Shown here piece after piece: positions 10,225 to 21,609 of a stretch of DNA of 64,000 nt. Position 1 is the stretch's first letter. Every line of letters starts with the position of its first letter. The DNA lies in assembly GCA_918026815.1 (NCBI GenBank), contig CAKJVC010000092.1, positions 496,001 to 560,000 on the forward strand, read 5' to 3'. Both the position numbers and the translations under genes were made by a program. The stretch is from Chalara sp. BL73. Lineage: Eukaryota; Ascomycota; Leotiomycetes; Helotiales. The notes beneath the pieces are model-generated. The model was not told the DNA's origin and made no database searches. It worked only from the letters and a program-made list of their open reading frames with translations.

Positions 10225-11735
10225 ATGTCCTATAACACTAATACTGATATCCTCATAGTAAGTTGTATTTTAATTGGGTCGCTCGACAAGTACACTGATG
10301 AAATCATGTCTCAGGACATTCAAGAGTACACCGTTTCTTCAGAAAACATATTTCTAACAGTGGAAACTACTCAGCCTTCGGATATTTGCTAATTATCTTC
10401 CTTACAGGCTGGTGCTATAGCTGCTTTCAGGTAATTAAGCTTTTCCCAATATTCTCCATTCTCTCCCCATACGGCCACACTGAGCTGAAAGTGTGGCTTG
10501 GCTTGAGGCTCATTTCTCTCACAATTTGAAGATAATCGCTGACATGTTGATCATAGTGTTGATCTCTTGGTAAGTTTCTTGATGCGGAAGCGTTTTGTCT
10601 ATAAATCCTAAGATACCAAAAGGTCTATCCACTTGATACGTTAAAGACTCGATTCCAGAGTCCAGACTACAAGAAGATATACTACGATGCGTCGAAAAAT
10701 GCTGTTAACCGAAAAGTTCTCTTCAGGGGGCTTTATCAAGGAGTCGGTACGTGTTCTAAATTGTGTATGTTCTCCAAATACCAAAACTAAAACACTTCAG
10801 GAAGCGTGATTTTGATTACTCTCCCTTCAAGTGGTGCTTTCTTTACTACGTATGAAGCTGTAAAATCTGGTCTGTCCAAAGCGAACCCTACGCTTAGCGG
10901 ATCAACATCACCCTTGATCCCTCAGCCTTTTATCAACAGTGCTGCATCGGGTACAGCTGAGTATGTATTATTTTCGATCTTGCATGCGTGCCCCAAGGCA
11001 GATACCTACAAGACACTCCATGAATAGTGCAGTTTTGAGCATGTACAGAGACTAACCGCACATAGGCTTGTCTCTTGTTTCATACTTACGCCAGCCGAGG
11101 TTTTAAAGCAGAATGCTCAGATGATTCAGCAGCCCAGCAATGCATCTAAATCTGGGTCGGTATTCCAGCCATCAGTAACTTTACAAGCATTAAGGCGCTT
11201 CAAAAAACCGACCCAATTGTTTCGAGGTTACACTGCTTTAGCAGCGCGCAATCTGCCTTTCACTGCAATGCAATTCCCCATGTTTGAGCACATGAAGGAA
11301 AGCATCAAACAATATAGGAAACAAAAAGGCATTTCAAGGGGAAGTTTGACAGAGACAGCCGTGATTACTGCTGTCACTGCAGGTGGTGCTGGGTCAATCG
11401 CCGCTGTGCTCACAACCCCAGTGGATGTTGTGAAGACACGCATCATGCTCTCTGCAGCAGGGGAAGAATCTTCGGCCCGAGCACAGCAAGAAGTAGAGAA
11501 AGCACAACGAGAAGGGCGGTCCTTGAGGAGGCTAGCCAGTGAAAGGGCCGGGACGAGAAAACGCGGCTTAATCGTTGCTCGTGAGATCTTACAAGAAAGT
11601 GGAATCAAAGGTCTCTTTCGTGGTGCCATCTTGAGAGCATTGTGGACGGCACTCGGCAGTGGCCTCTATCTTGGTGTTTACGAAAGCGGAAGAGTCTGGT
11701 TAGGGAATCGGCATGAGGATCAATCACATCGTTGA
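10225..11735 (+). CDS. Mitochondrial carrier family protein, S-adenosylmethionine carrier type
   Basis: Seven exons: 10225-10257, 10315-10359, 10408-10430, 10557-10569, 10623-10746, 10801-10960 and 11066-11735. All junctions keep frame and give 355 aa. The three Px(D/E)xx(K/R) carrier signatures are YPLDTLKTR, TPAEVLKQN and TPVDVVKTR, one per repeat, each after an odd-numbered membrane helix. The block AGAIAAFSVDLLVYPLDT is recovered only if exons of 23 and 13 nt are accepted. GLYQGVGSVILITLPSSGAFFTTYE and RAGRNLPF-like ALAARNLPF segments are typical of the SLC25A26/Pet8 group. That group exchanges S-adenosylmethionine for S-adenosylhomocysteine across the inner membrane. The first two exons are the least certain part. 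The ATG at 10306 is a possible alternative start; it reads in frame into exon 2. A basic loop (about residues 270-300, KAQREGRSLRRLASERAGTR given as two pieces) precedes the last repeat. Confidence 0.85.
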
Positions 11736-12897
11736 AGCCCACTCGGATTCCTTCCAGACATCGTCTATCGCAAGCGTGCATACTTCCTTATCTTTCAGTT
11801 GCACCCTTGACTCGGAAACTTCCAATCGTCTGCCCCCGAGTCTTCCTTAATGCTCCTGTGAAACATGTCATTTGTCATGAAAGGTTTTGTTGGCGAGTTC
11901 CGTAATCGGAAATGTTATGCTGAATCTTTCGTGGACTGTGAGTGGCTGGCGAGCATCTCTGAGCATATAATCAAGTGATTGGACGAGAATGTGCAACGCA
12001 CTGTCGTGGAGCATGAACATTTGACTTCAAGCACTGAACCAAGCGGTGAGCTGGGCTATGGCCCGTCCTTCCCTCGGAGTCAAGAGCCCGTGTCCGCAAA
12101 GTGTGTTGGCTTGATTTCTCTAATTTGCCCCCTTCAGTTAGTTCGATTTAAATGTTATTCTGCTGATGGCATAGAGTGCATGTCATGAAGCGCCGATGCT
12201 AGCAGTCGAACTCGCTCATTATATTATGCAAATGCGGAACATGCGCCTATATTGATGTCGTTGAAAATAACCGTTCCAATTGCCCAGATTCCGGTCCGGT
12301 AGTACCCGTTGTGCCGTTGTCACTGAGGTGTGGTGCGGTTGTTGTGGTCTTTTCGGGTTCTTGGTAAAACCTCCACAACGGTATGCCCACGTCCAACCAT
12401 GAAACAGCTCACAATCAACCCTTGCACTTGGTGCCACACCTTTTCTTTCGGAACGTGGGCTGGCTGATATCAAATTTCCCATTTACACGGGCTGCATATT
12501 TTCGTAAGATTTGAGGAAGGATTTTGGCTTGCTCGTAAATCGAACTGTAAAAGTGTATTTTTATGAGGTTGTCGGTTGCGATGGCGCGATAGCCTACAAA
12601 TGGCGCAATCAACCTTTTGGAAATTACACAATTCGCACTAGCACACTAACCCCAGGTTCTTCCCATTCCTTCCTTGAGAGCCTCTCTATTTATTTCAAAC
12701 AGTCATCAATTTCACAAGTGTGGTTTTTTCTCCCTAACTTCTAACAAACCCGGCTGTAAACCTTCGCCCGCATCTACACCTGGAATAGGATAGAGTTACT
12801 TTCTGTTTGATAATCTTGATATCTATAGGGTTTCAGAGGCTACCTCTACAGCGACTTGACACTGTCCATTTTGAGGCGGTGTGGTGGTTGTGTCAGC
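11736..12897. other. Intergenic region
   Basis: About 1.16 kb between two rightward genes. It holds the carrier's 3' end and the UPF0643 promoter. Open frames on both strands (for example 12219-12482 reverse) show no motif. Nothing else is supported. Confidence 0.6.
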
Positions 12898-13697
12898 ATG
12901 GCTACTGCTAAAATTCTCAACCCAACCTTGGAACCTAAGAATAGTCACTCTGAAAGGGATCGTAGGAAGCTACATGCGATTTTCGAGACACAAGTTACTG
13001 AGGTTTCTTGCTCGGAAACGGATGGGGACAAGTTGGTTGTATCCCCATATTCTGATGAACCACATCTGCTTGACCTCAAGACCCTCGACACCGCAAACCA
13101 AGTCCTCGCTAAGGCGCTTGTCGGCTTGAAGTGCTTGAGAGAAGACTATGCCACTGCTCCATATGTTGAAATCTTCAACGTAAGCAACACCACAGAGTTT
13201 GACATCCGCAACCCAACTGTGCAGGTCTTGAAGAATAGTGCTGACAATCGTGTAGTGGGACGAGGTCATTGACACAGTTCGCAAGCTATCTGTTACTACT
13301 GACTTCAACTGGACTGAACGCTCATTCTACATCGTCGTCTTCCGATCACGCATCCCGCCAACCACAGTCTACGCTGACCTTGGAGTTCTGGACAAGGCAG
13401 CTCATGCTGAAGCAACCCTTAGTGGAGGATTTCTCAAGTAAGCTCTAACCGTCAGCGATTAAGTAAGCCGGACTGATAAGCACAAGATACTGGTTCGGCA
13501 AGCCCGACGAGACTGGTCGTAACCTAGCTACCTGCGTATGGCGCAGCTTGGAGGACGCGAGAACTGGAAGTGTTGGACCAGCTCACGCAGCTGCTGCAAT
13601 AGCTGCGAGACATCTCTACGACGAGTGGAAGATTGAGCGCTTGAGGCTTACTATCAACGACGGTGCCCAAGGCTTCGACATTTCCAACTGGGTGTGA
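12898..13697 (+). CDS. UPF0643 family protein (fungal, function unknown)
   Basis: Exons 12898-13179, 13256-13437 and 13487-13697 give 224 aa in frame. The ATG at 12898 (MATAKIL) is preferred to upstream non-ATG starts. Family-like blocks are LLDLKTLDTANQVLAKAL (residues about 60-77), WDEVIDTVRKLS after the first intron, ERSFYIVVFRSRIPP, the ADLGVLDKAAHAEA stretch, and YWFGKPDETGRNLATCVW, which is the family's most recognisable part. The end DEWKIERLRLTINDG is also typical. There is no signal peptide or membrane segment. The family is widespread in ascomycetes, and no activity is known to me. The pattern of two beta-rich blocks around WFG and CVW resembles acy-CoA acyltransferase-like folds, but that is only a guess. 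Confidence 0.82.
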
Positions 13698-14390
13698 GGA
13701 GGGCTTTGTGCTTGGATTTCTTACGTTTAGTGGCTCATGGCGCGTGATTGCTGGTTCTTTATTTGCTAGGGCATTACTCGGAGTTGGGGGACTTAGATTC
13801 AAAAATTCACGAGATCCATATATTGATAAACAATCAAAGGGGCTTTGCCCTCTCTTATACCTGAGATGTGTCTATTACCATCGTAACTCCAAAATCTTTG
13901 ATCTGAATGTTTCTAAATGAAAGAGAGCTCATAGTGCAAAATGATGATTTTGGGCCAGGCTCAGGTTCTTTGACCCCCAAATCTATCCTCAACATTTCAA
14001 AATGATCTTTTCAGTGAGTACAAGCTTTTCTATACATTCCTTCTACTTGCGAACAGCAGTCTATCTTATGAGATCCTGATATTGATGAACTGACGTTGAA
14101 AGTAACTCATGCTCGTGGGGGTTGTGTATTCTCCTTTCCGTGGGGGGCATCTTGTACCTAGAGCCGCCTCGCAAGTCGCCCTGTCTCATAAACTAAGGGG
14201 AACATGAACGATTATTGCCTCAGGCCGCAAACTGCGCCAAGAAATAACCACACACTGGCGAAATTCATCGATCGCGATTCCACAAATCCACCACTTCAAG
14301 ATTCCTGTGGCACCACCCTTTGGGACGAAGCAAGATATCCAGACTCACGTTGGGCATTATAGCAATCGCGAATCTAAACTACTACCCATC
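13698..14390. other. Intergenic region
   Basis: About 690 nt between two rightward genes, with no supported gene. The reverse-strand open frame inside the UPF0643 gene that extends into it is a shadow. Confidence 0.6.
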
Positions 14391-15577
14391 ATGGCGGAAG
14401 TTCCCTTGAACTCAGTGCAGGTGGAAGCTCTGGTATGAAAAAAATTGCCCCGCAGTCTCGACTTGAAATTGATGGCATACAGGTTGTGATGAAAATCGTG
14501 AAGGCATGCGCAGCTTCTTTCCCCACCATTACTACCGGATCTATTGTTGGTATGGACGTGAATGGAACCCTACAGATAACCAACTCTTTCCCATTTCCGG
14601 CTGCAGATGTCGCATCCTCAGACTCGCACCCAAACGATCATATGGCCGCCTCAAACATTGCAGCTGCTGCCCCACGGTCGAAGGCGAATGTTGCATATCA
14701 GAATGAGATGATCAAGTGTCTGCGGGAGGTAAATGTAGATGCCAACAACGTGGGATGGTACACCAGTGCCAACATGGGAAATTTCATAAATACCAGCTTG
14801 ATCGAGAACCAGTACTTCTACCAAAAGGAAATAAATGAGCGGACAGTGGCTTTAGTACACGACGTTAGCAGAAGTTCTCAAGGAGCTTTGAGTCTGCGGG
14901 CTTTCCGATTATCTCCTACTTTTATGGCTGCATACAAAGAGAGCAAATTCACAACAGAGCAGTGAGTAGAGCACGAAATGATATCCGCAAGACTTACTGA
15001 CAGTTTGCATAGTATGCAAAAGACAAAGCTCACATACAAGGACATCCTGATCGAGTTACCCATTATCGTCCACAACTCCCACCTTCTTACAACATTCTTA
15101 CACCAACTTCCAGCTCCTCCTCCGCAAGGCGAGCTCGACTTCCCAGCCAGTCTTGCGGATCTAACCAAAGACTCTCCTCAGGTCCCCCTTTACCCCAATG
15201 TAGAGTCATTGGACATTTCAATCGATCCATATTTGGAGAAGACCTGCGATCAGCTGTTGGACAGTATAGAAACTCACTACACGGAGCTCAACAACTTCCA
15301 ATACTACCAGCGTCAATTAGCCCGTGAACAAGTCAAGGTCACCGCATGGAAGACGAAACGCGCTGCTGAGAATGCAACGAGAGCTGCACAGAAGCAGCCA
15401 CCACTGGCAGAGGATGAGTGGGAGAGGCTTTTCAAGCTTCCTACAGAGCCTAGTAGATTGGAGGGTATGTTAAACGCTCGCCAAGTCGATCAGTACTCAA
15501 GACAGATTGATGGCTTCACTGCTAGCATCACGAGTAAGATGTTTGCCGTGAAGAGCAACTTGTTGCCGGACCAATAG
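14391..15577 (+). CDS. Translation initiation factor 3 subunit H (eIF3h)
   Basis: Exons 14391-14432, 14483-14961 and 15013-15577 close to 361 aa. Exon 1 encodes only [14 protein letters not shown], which joins to VVMKIVKAC, the start of the MPN domain (about residues 10-150). [22 protein letters not shown] and [13 protein letters not shown] are characteristic of eIF3h. The JAMM metal-binding motif of active MPN proteases is absent, as expected for this subunit. The third exon begins at [15 protein letters not shown] and carries [15 protein letters not shown], another conserved block. A helical C-terminal third (residues about 250-350) is normal. Family knowledge: the subunit is part of the cytosolic eIF3 complex and helps initiation and reinitiation after upstream open frames. 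The second junction could shift slightly, because two AG acceptors lie close together; the one used gives EHMQKTK. Confidence 0.93.
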
Positions 15578-16323
15578 TCTCATGGTGACTAATTTGCATT
15601 CTATGAAAATGATGCTTCTCTGGCGGGATTCTTATGGGCTTGCATGGGATGGCGTTGAGGGATATCAGAAAGAGGTGCCTTGTAAAGAAAAGAAGAGCGC
15701 TAGATCAAGCATGAAAATCAAGAATAATGCGAGTATCCCCAATCCCTTCTGTGGATCCGGGTTGTCAGAGAGCGCAAGGTGACCATCCAGGTGCACGTTT
15801 CCTTAGGTCCAGATAGCGCCAGGTTCTGGGTACAAAGGAAGTTCCCACAGTTCATGCATCACAGGGTCATCACTCAAGGAACATTTTAAAAGGCAGAATC
15901 CAGCAACCGTGCTTGAATTTGTAGTTCGGGATTTTACATGCGTGAAATCATTGAGATACCGTGGTTCCCGACGCCAGGTTAGAGTTCCTATGCCACGGCA
16001 GCACCATCGCTCCGGGCTTGATATTATTTGAGATTCTGATTTCATATACTCAAGATGGAATTAATGATAAGACAATAGCATTCTGGAGCATATTTGTCCA
16101 TTTTCTCCCACTGCAACTTCGTCTCGGATATCGATATGGGGGATTCGGCGTTGTAGGGGAGTCGTTCTTCCGAGACAATCGCTCTGCCGACGCCAAGCCT
16201 CTCTTTTCCTGTCAGCCGCTAAATTAGTGCGGTGAAAAAGAACCCCTCGATTAAAGGATCTGTTTGTCTTGACTTTTTGTTTATCCTTCATTTCTCATAC
16301 CCATCGCTCTCTCCAACCTCGAT
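15578..16323. other. Intergenic region upstream of the S-adenosylhomocysteine hydrolase gene
   Basis: About 750 nt between two rightward genes with no supported gene. It should include the hydrolase promoter and the start of its leader. Confidence 0.6.
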
Positions 16324-16398
16324 GTAAGTGAATCAATCCCCCTTTGAGATTGTTAGCAACGTTGTCCTAAAGTATATCTAACCTGTCTTGTTTAATAG
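16324..16398 (+). promoter_or_regulatory. Probable intron in the 5' leader of the S-adenosylhomocysteine hydrolase gene
   Basis: GTAAGTG at 16324, a CTAAC branch site (TATCTAACC) and a TTTAATAG acceptor ending at 16398 define a 75-nt intron, 59 nt before the start codon. An ATG overlapping the donor (GATGTAAG) is followed at once by TAA and would be removed by splicing. Confidence 0.65.
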
Positions 16399-16457
16399 AA
16401 TCCTCCCCGTCCCTTTAAAACCAACCAGATACCCCTCACCGACATATCGCCGCAACA

Positions 16458-18211
16458 ATGTCTGCACCAGCCTCCAAGTTCAAGGTCGCCGATCTGTCTC
16501 TTGCTGCCTTCGGCCGCAAGGAGATCGAACTTGCTGAGAATGAGATGCCTGGTTTGATGGCTACTCGCGCGAAGTATGCTGATGATCAGCCATTAAAGGG
16601 TGCTCGTATCGCTGGTTGTGTGAGTTCCACCCTCTCCCTGCCTTCACCGCACTACCCCTCATTATGGTTAAACTCGACCAAAAATATCAATTAGTGGTCA
16701 CTAACGCTTTTAGCTTCACATGACCATTCAAACCGCTGTCTTAATTGAGACTCTTACATTCCTCGGAGCTGAGGTTACCTGGTCGTCGTGCAATATCTTG
16801 TAAGACCTTCTTTCCATAAAACTTTTCTCCATTTGTTAAGCAATTCCGGAGCGTGAGGTCTTTTCTCGAGACAGGCTTTTCTTTCCGCTATTCCTCAGTC
16901 AAGCTCTTGAGCTCCTCCACGCAAACTCAAGTGACCATAGTGCTAATAGTTCGACAGCTCCACCCAAGATCACGCTGCTGCTGCCATTGCCGCAGCTGGT
17001 AAGTGAACTCAAACCGAAAGGGTCATGACCCAAGCCCAATGCTAATTCTACTAGGTGTCCCTGTCTTCGCGTGGAAGGGCGAGACCGAGGAAGAGTATGA
17101 GTGGTGTTTAGAGCAGCAACTTGTTGCATTTAAGGATGGCAAGAGTCTTAACTTGATCCTTGATGATGGAGGAGATCTTACTGCTCTTGTCCACAAAAAG
17201 TACCCTGAGATGCTCAAGGACTGCTACGGTGTTTCTGAAGAGACCACCACTGGTGTCCACCACCTGTACAAGATGTTGAAGAATAAGACTCTCCTCGTCC
17301 CATCCATCAACGTCAACGACTCAGTCACCAAGTCAAAGTTCGACAACCTGTATGGTTGCCGTGAGTCTCTTATCGATGGTATTAAACGTGCCACCGATGT
17401 TATGATTGCTGGTAAGGTTGCTGTCGTTGCTGGTTTTGGTGATGTCGGAAAGGGATGTGCGATGGCTCTCCATGGTATGGGTGCTCGCGTTCTCGTCACT
17501 GAGATTGATCCCATCAACGCTCTTCAAGCTGCCGTCTCCGGTTTCCAGGTTATCTCCATGGAGAAGGCTGCCAGCATTGGTCAGATCTTCGTCACCACTA
17601 CCGGATGCCGTGATATCTTGGTTGGTGAGCACTTCGAAGCCATGCCCAATGATGCTATTGTCTGCAGTAAGGTTACCATCTAATATACTGTATGAAGCAT
17701 GCTGATCATGAATAGACATTGGCCACTTCGATATTGAGATTGATGTTGCTTGGTTGAAGAAAAATGCTGCCAGCGTCCAAAATATCAAGCCCCAGGTTGA
17801 CCGTTACCTCATGAAGAGCGGTCGTCACATCATCCTCCTTGCCGAGGGTCGTCTCGTTAACCTGGGATGCGCCACTGGCCACTCCTCTTTTGTCATGTCT
17901 TGCTCCTTCACCAACCAAGTTCTTGCGCAGATTCTACTCTACAAGAGTCAAGATGCCGCTTTCGGCCAAAAGTACGTTGAGTTCGGCAAGACTCAAAAGC
18001 TGGAGGTTGGCGTCTACGTGCTCCCAAAGATTTTGGACGAGACTGTTGCTAAGCTCCATTTGGCTCACGTCAACGCTGAGCTCTCGAAACTCACCCCAGT
18101 CCAAGCCGAATACCTTGGACTTGAGGTTGAGGGTCCATTCAAACCAGACCTGTAAGCTCTCCCTCGTTCTAAGAGTCCTCCGCATCTAACGAAATTAGGT
18201 ACCGTTACTAG
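16458..18211 (+). CDS. S-adenosyl-L-homocysteine hydrolase
   Basis: Six exons: 16458-16619, 16714-16799, 16958-16998, 17055-17666, 17716-18151 and 18199-18211. They close exactly to 449 aa, the yeast size. Key blocks are [41 protein letters not shown], the NAD-binding [20 protein letters not shown] and GHFDIEID. The end PFKPDLYRY is the usual C terminus; its last residues come from a 13-nt coding exon. Exon 3 is only 41 nt. The enzyme splits S-adenosylhomocysteine into adenosine and homocysteine and so relieves product inhibition of methyltransferases. It is cytosolic and needs bound NAD. An intron in the leader is likely (16324-16398). The strongly biased codon use in exon 4 (C- and T-ending codons) suggests high expression. 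Confidence 0.97.
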
Positions 18212-18889
18212 ATTCTCTTCCATCATACACGGGTGTGGTATTTTTCGGGGTAATGGGCTGGCATTCAACACAAATATAATGATTGCATGATCTGGGAAAA
18301 GCATCTGTCCTTCAACGGCATATACCTTGATTGTTTCTCGGGAAAAGTTTTTCAACAATGGGATTTGAATTCATAGCGACTGGCGTTACTTGGCTCTTCA
18401 ACCACGGTCAAGTAGAAAGTCGGTCTCATGAAAGACCGCAAGGATAGATTTAATCCTTTGAATGAATAACTGCTACGGCAGGGTACATAGTATCTTCCGA
18501 GTCTTTTAGCGCAAGATGCAAAGTGATAAAATAATTTAACTCGGTTATCCCAAGCGAAGTTCATAGCAAGCTCTAGGCTGCAAGCTCCATTCTTCAGCTG
18601 GGAATGTGGATATTTGCAGTTTGGTATTTAAAGTTTGATGGCATACCTGCCGGTGTGAATACCATGTACCTTGCAGATTCTTCCTCTTCAAGGCTAAAAT
18701 CACTGTCCTTGTAATCCTAGTGTTGTTGATCAATTGGTCTCCTAGATTGCGGGAAGCTCTTCACTTTGATTAGTGTTCAATGGTCTGATTTGACATACAA
18801 ACAACATTTATAAGCCCCTCCTTCCCCTCTTCCTTCCCGCCTCTTCCTTCCCGCCTCCTCCATCACATTTACCTATCGACATTAACAAC
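18212..18889. other. Intergenic region
   Basis: About 680 nt between two rightward genes. A pyrimidine-rich tract and a TTTATAAG TATA-like site (about 18807) lie just upstream of the next start codon. There is no supported gene. Confidence 0.6.
18828..18855 (+). repeat. Two tandem copies of TCTTCCTTCCCGCC in a pyrimidine tract
   Basis: The 14-bp unit occurs at 18828-18841 and 18842-18855, 35 nt before the start of the DUF1772 gene. It is part of a CT-rich leader or core promoter, which is common near fungal transcription starts. Confidence 0.7.
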
Positions 18890-19402
18890 ATGGCAGAACC
18901 CATACCAATTCGCGTCGCCCAAACCCTCGGGCTCTCATCCTCCCTTGTCCTCGCCGGAGCTTCCCTCTCATTGTCCGCCTATGTCGTCCCAAGCATCCTC
19001 TCCTCCCCCGCGCCACTCCTGCTGCGGCAATGGCATACCATGTTCGCGCGGGGAAAAGCGCAGATCCCAACCGTTGCCCTCATCTCAGCCTTATCATACT
19101 CCTACCTTGCCTACAGTTCCTCTTCTTCCACCAGCTCCTGGTCCGCAAAACGAACACAATATGCCGTGGCAGGAGTGCTAGCGGTAGGGCTGGTTCCCTA
19201 CACGGTGCTATTCATGAAGGGCACAAATGATAAGCTGTTCGCGTTGATTGAGAGAATTAGTGCGGTAGGGGGAAATGAGATTGTGGTGGAGGGAGGAGAA
19301 ACAGTGCATTCTTTGGTGGATTGGTGGGCGGTGCTGAATTTGGGGAGGAGTGTACTTTTGGCTTCTGCTGGTGTGCTTGGGGCTTGGACTTCGTTGAATT
19401 AG
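18890..19402 (+). CDS. DUF1772 (anthrone oxygenase-like) four-helix membrane protein
   Basis: A single-exon gene of 170 aa. There are four likely membrane segments at about residues 14-34 (LSSSLVLAGASLSLSAYVVP), 58-78 (VALISALSYSYLAY), 90-110 (YAVAGVLAVGLVPYTVLF) and 146-168 (LGRSVLLASAGVLGAW). The pattern QWHTMFARGK after the first helix, PYTVLFMKGTNDKL after the third and WWAVLNLGRSV before the fourth are characteristic of DUF1772. Some members are anthrone oxygenases in polyketide pathways, but most are housekeeping proteins of unknown role. No polyketide synthase lies in the window, so a pathway role has no support here. The ATG at 18890 sits after a CT-rich leader. Confidence 0.82.
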   Translation: MAEPIPIRVAQTLGLSSSLVLAGASLSLSAYVVPSILSSPAPLLLRQWHTMFARGKAQIPTVALISALSYSYLAYSSSSSTSSWSAKRTQYAVAGVLAVGLVPYTVLFMKGTNDKLFALIERISAVGGNEIVVEGGETVHSLVDWWAVLNLGRSVLLASAGVLGAWTSLN

Positions 19403-20256
19403 GGTGGAACTCATGTTTCACGGAGAAGCAAGTGTTCTAAACGTGTGAATGAGCACCTTCCATCGCATTAGTCTACTGCTTGGGCGGACGGAGCACCGGT
19501 GGCAACGCATGCGGCCTCCTGAGGTCAATAGACCATATCGGGGATATGCGAGGCAACATTAAGTCATTGCATCAATCAGGCTATGTCAAATACGCAAAGT
19601 TGCAAGGTCTTTCCACACCGAACTTACTCTGAAATGGGCATGTAAGGGTGATGTTGAGACGTCCCTTCATTCAAATGTTCTTGCTATCCTACAAAAGCCA
19701 ATTCAGATGTATTCCAATCAAATACGGTCTACTTGTCCGACTGCCAATTACTTGACAGCTCAAGTCATTCTTTCCGTCCTCAAGGTGAGTACCTTCTTTA
19801 TAGTGCTTCTAAAACTTCTTTCGCGCGCTCTTGAGCTCGAGGGTGCAAACTCAACCTCAATACTTGGATATTGTCTTTCTCTTAGGAAGTTTGACCATTG
19901 TCATTCATAATTAGAAGCGCTCTTAGGTGTATTCAAGGCCAATGTTTTTTTTCCAGGATACAGAAAGCAAAATCGAAGATAGAAAAAGCAGAGTGCTGCT
20001 GTGAAAATCTCGGGGCAAGATTATTCCTCTCTTTTCGCGGATCGTCCTTCCCAAGCTAGTTTTCTAGCAATCATAATCATTCGTCTATTAAGCTTACCAT
20101 TCTAAAATATTTCTTCAAAATTCTCACACAATAATGGTTCCCATGAAAATAGTCTTTCGCCTGTATCACTTTATCATATCCATTTAGTAAATTCAATATA
20201 TCCATAGTCTTTGGTTCGCGCAGGGAGCTCAAAAGAGACACGTCGGCCCTACTCAC
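19403..20256. other. Intergenic region with no supported gene
   Basis: About 850 nt. Two open frames of 67-90 codons are present, but I see no motif. The last 180 nt may contain the 3' end of a leftward gene whose segments are listed next. Confidence 0.5.
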
Positions 20257-20443
20257 TCTGAAAATATACCAAAAATCCGAACCTAGCAACTCTACCATGA
20301 GCTGTCCACAATTGAAACAACCGAAGAAGCCCCAGTTCATATTTTGCTCCATGCACCATATAAAATATCTCCTCTACATACTCCAAACCACCACTTTCCT
20401 CAACCCCCTTGATCTCCTCGATACGATCGTTACTTGCAACTTG
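20257..20443 (-). other. Coding-like segment, reverse strand, unrecognised
   Basis: A reverse-strand frame of 62 codons reads without stop, starts QVASNDRIEEIKGVEESGG, continues FYMVHGAKYELGLLRLFQLW and ends RFGFLVYFQ at a GTGAGT donor. The composition looks like protein. The next downstream exon could be NYGYIEFTKWI and a stop, near 20180-20213, if the acceptor after ACCAAAG is used. The frame is closed upstream by a TAG, so an upstream intron would be needed. I do not recognise the family. It may belong to the same leftward gene or relic as 20847-21312. Confidence 0.3.
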
Positions 20444-20846
20444 ACAATATCCTACTTTGGATATTGCTAGATGTGGCTATTGGCCTCGTGGGCTTCGGCA
20501 TTTTTTCACTGTCCATCGCTGGGGAATAGCTATTGGTAAAAAGAGGAACATTCATAGAGGACGGAAGTGCGATGCTTTTAGGATTTTTGTCGGACTGCTT
20601 TACCCCAGAGAGTCGTCCAAGGGTTTTCCTACGCAACGGATTGGAGTATTTCTCACCATGTCGTCCTACCTATTTTAATGACGGTATACAAGAACTACCA
20701 TTATTCACGTGTTCCGTATCGGAGGCAGTCTGTTGCTTTCTTAAACTTCGGGAATGAGGAAGCCCTGCATGTCTATGGGTCCTCTTAGGATATGGGCAGG
20801 GTGAGGAAACAATAGTCCAGGTAAAGTATGCTTTTTAAACGACTAT

Positions 20847-21312
20847 TTATGATCTTTGTTCCTCTAGCCAATCTTCGATGATGCTATCGCGCCAGGTGAT
20901 GCAATATGCAGAAAGATTTAATATATCCGCCTCTCGTAAAAAAACTGCATTGTCTTGTATCCTCTCAGCCCAACGGTGAAATGAGGGTTTATTGCTGGTA
21001 GCAGAAACTTCCAAGCAATATAGATCCCATATTCCAAGTACATTTTGAGAGGCTTCGATGAGGAATACCTCAGGTATATGGAGAGCAAATGATCCATAGA
21101 AATTTTCGGACCTGTTTCAGTTCGAAAGACGAGTAATACACCAGCGTGAATTCATCGATGCTATGTCGGAATCGCTCAAACTAATCCCAATAGGGTTATA
21201 TTCCACTGGCTGCAGGCCAAATCAAGGGATAACTGAACTTGATGTCACCTTGCAAGGAGCTTTCCTTATGAATGGTCTCTCGTATAAAAGGCATATAGTC
21301 ATCCCATTTTCT
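20847..21312 (-). other. Two coding-like segments of a leftward gene or relic, unrecognised
   Basis: Segment A (21312 down to 21196) reads RKWDDYMPFIRETIHKESS and then DIKFSYPLIWPAASGI before a TAA. Segment B (21116 down to 20847) reads ENFYGSFALHIPEVFLIEAS, then LGIWDLYCLEVSA, RWAERIQDNAVFLREADIL and ITWRDSIIEDWLEEQRS before TAA. Both look like coding sequence. They are in different frames, and I found no intron with good consensus sites that joins them in phase. A decayed gene or an intron with weak sites would both explain this. The family is unknown to me. Confidence 0.35.
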
Positions 21313-21609
21313 AGTCTAGAATGGACAGATGGCATATATCAGGATGCCAAACCCGTTTCTGCATGAGTGCACCCTAGTATTTGTCCAGCACACATACGTT
21401 ATAGCCTTCTAATTAGGTAATCAAAGAGGATGAACAGGGACTCCAATCTCTGTAAGACATATCAACATGTACAATGTAAAGCCATTTGTTCAACCGATTA
21501 CTCTGCTTCAACCGTTCCCTTGACCCGAAAATGTCCGCTGACACCAGTTCCACCACCTAGCAACCCGAGTCCGTCAAAATTGGCCGTGGCAACATCACCT
21601 AGCGTGTCA

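Noticed and set aside
10306..10395. In-frame TAA before AGAIAAF taken as a nonsense mutation in the carrier gene
   Set aside because: A 48-nt intron (10360-10407) with a TGCTAAT branch and TTACAG acceptor removes the stop and joins in phase.
18890..19402. DUF1772 gene as part of a polyketide cluster
   Set aside because: No polyketide synthase, tailoring enzyme or pathway regulator is adjacent. The neighbours are housekeeping genes.
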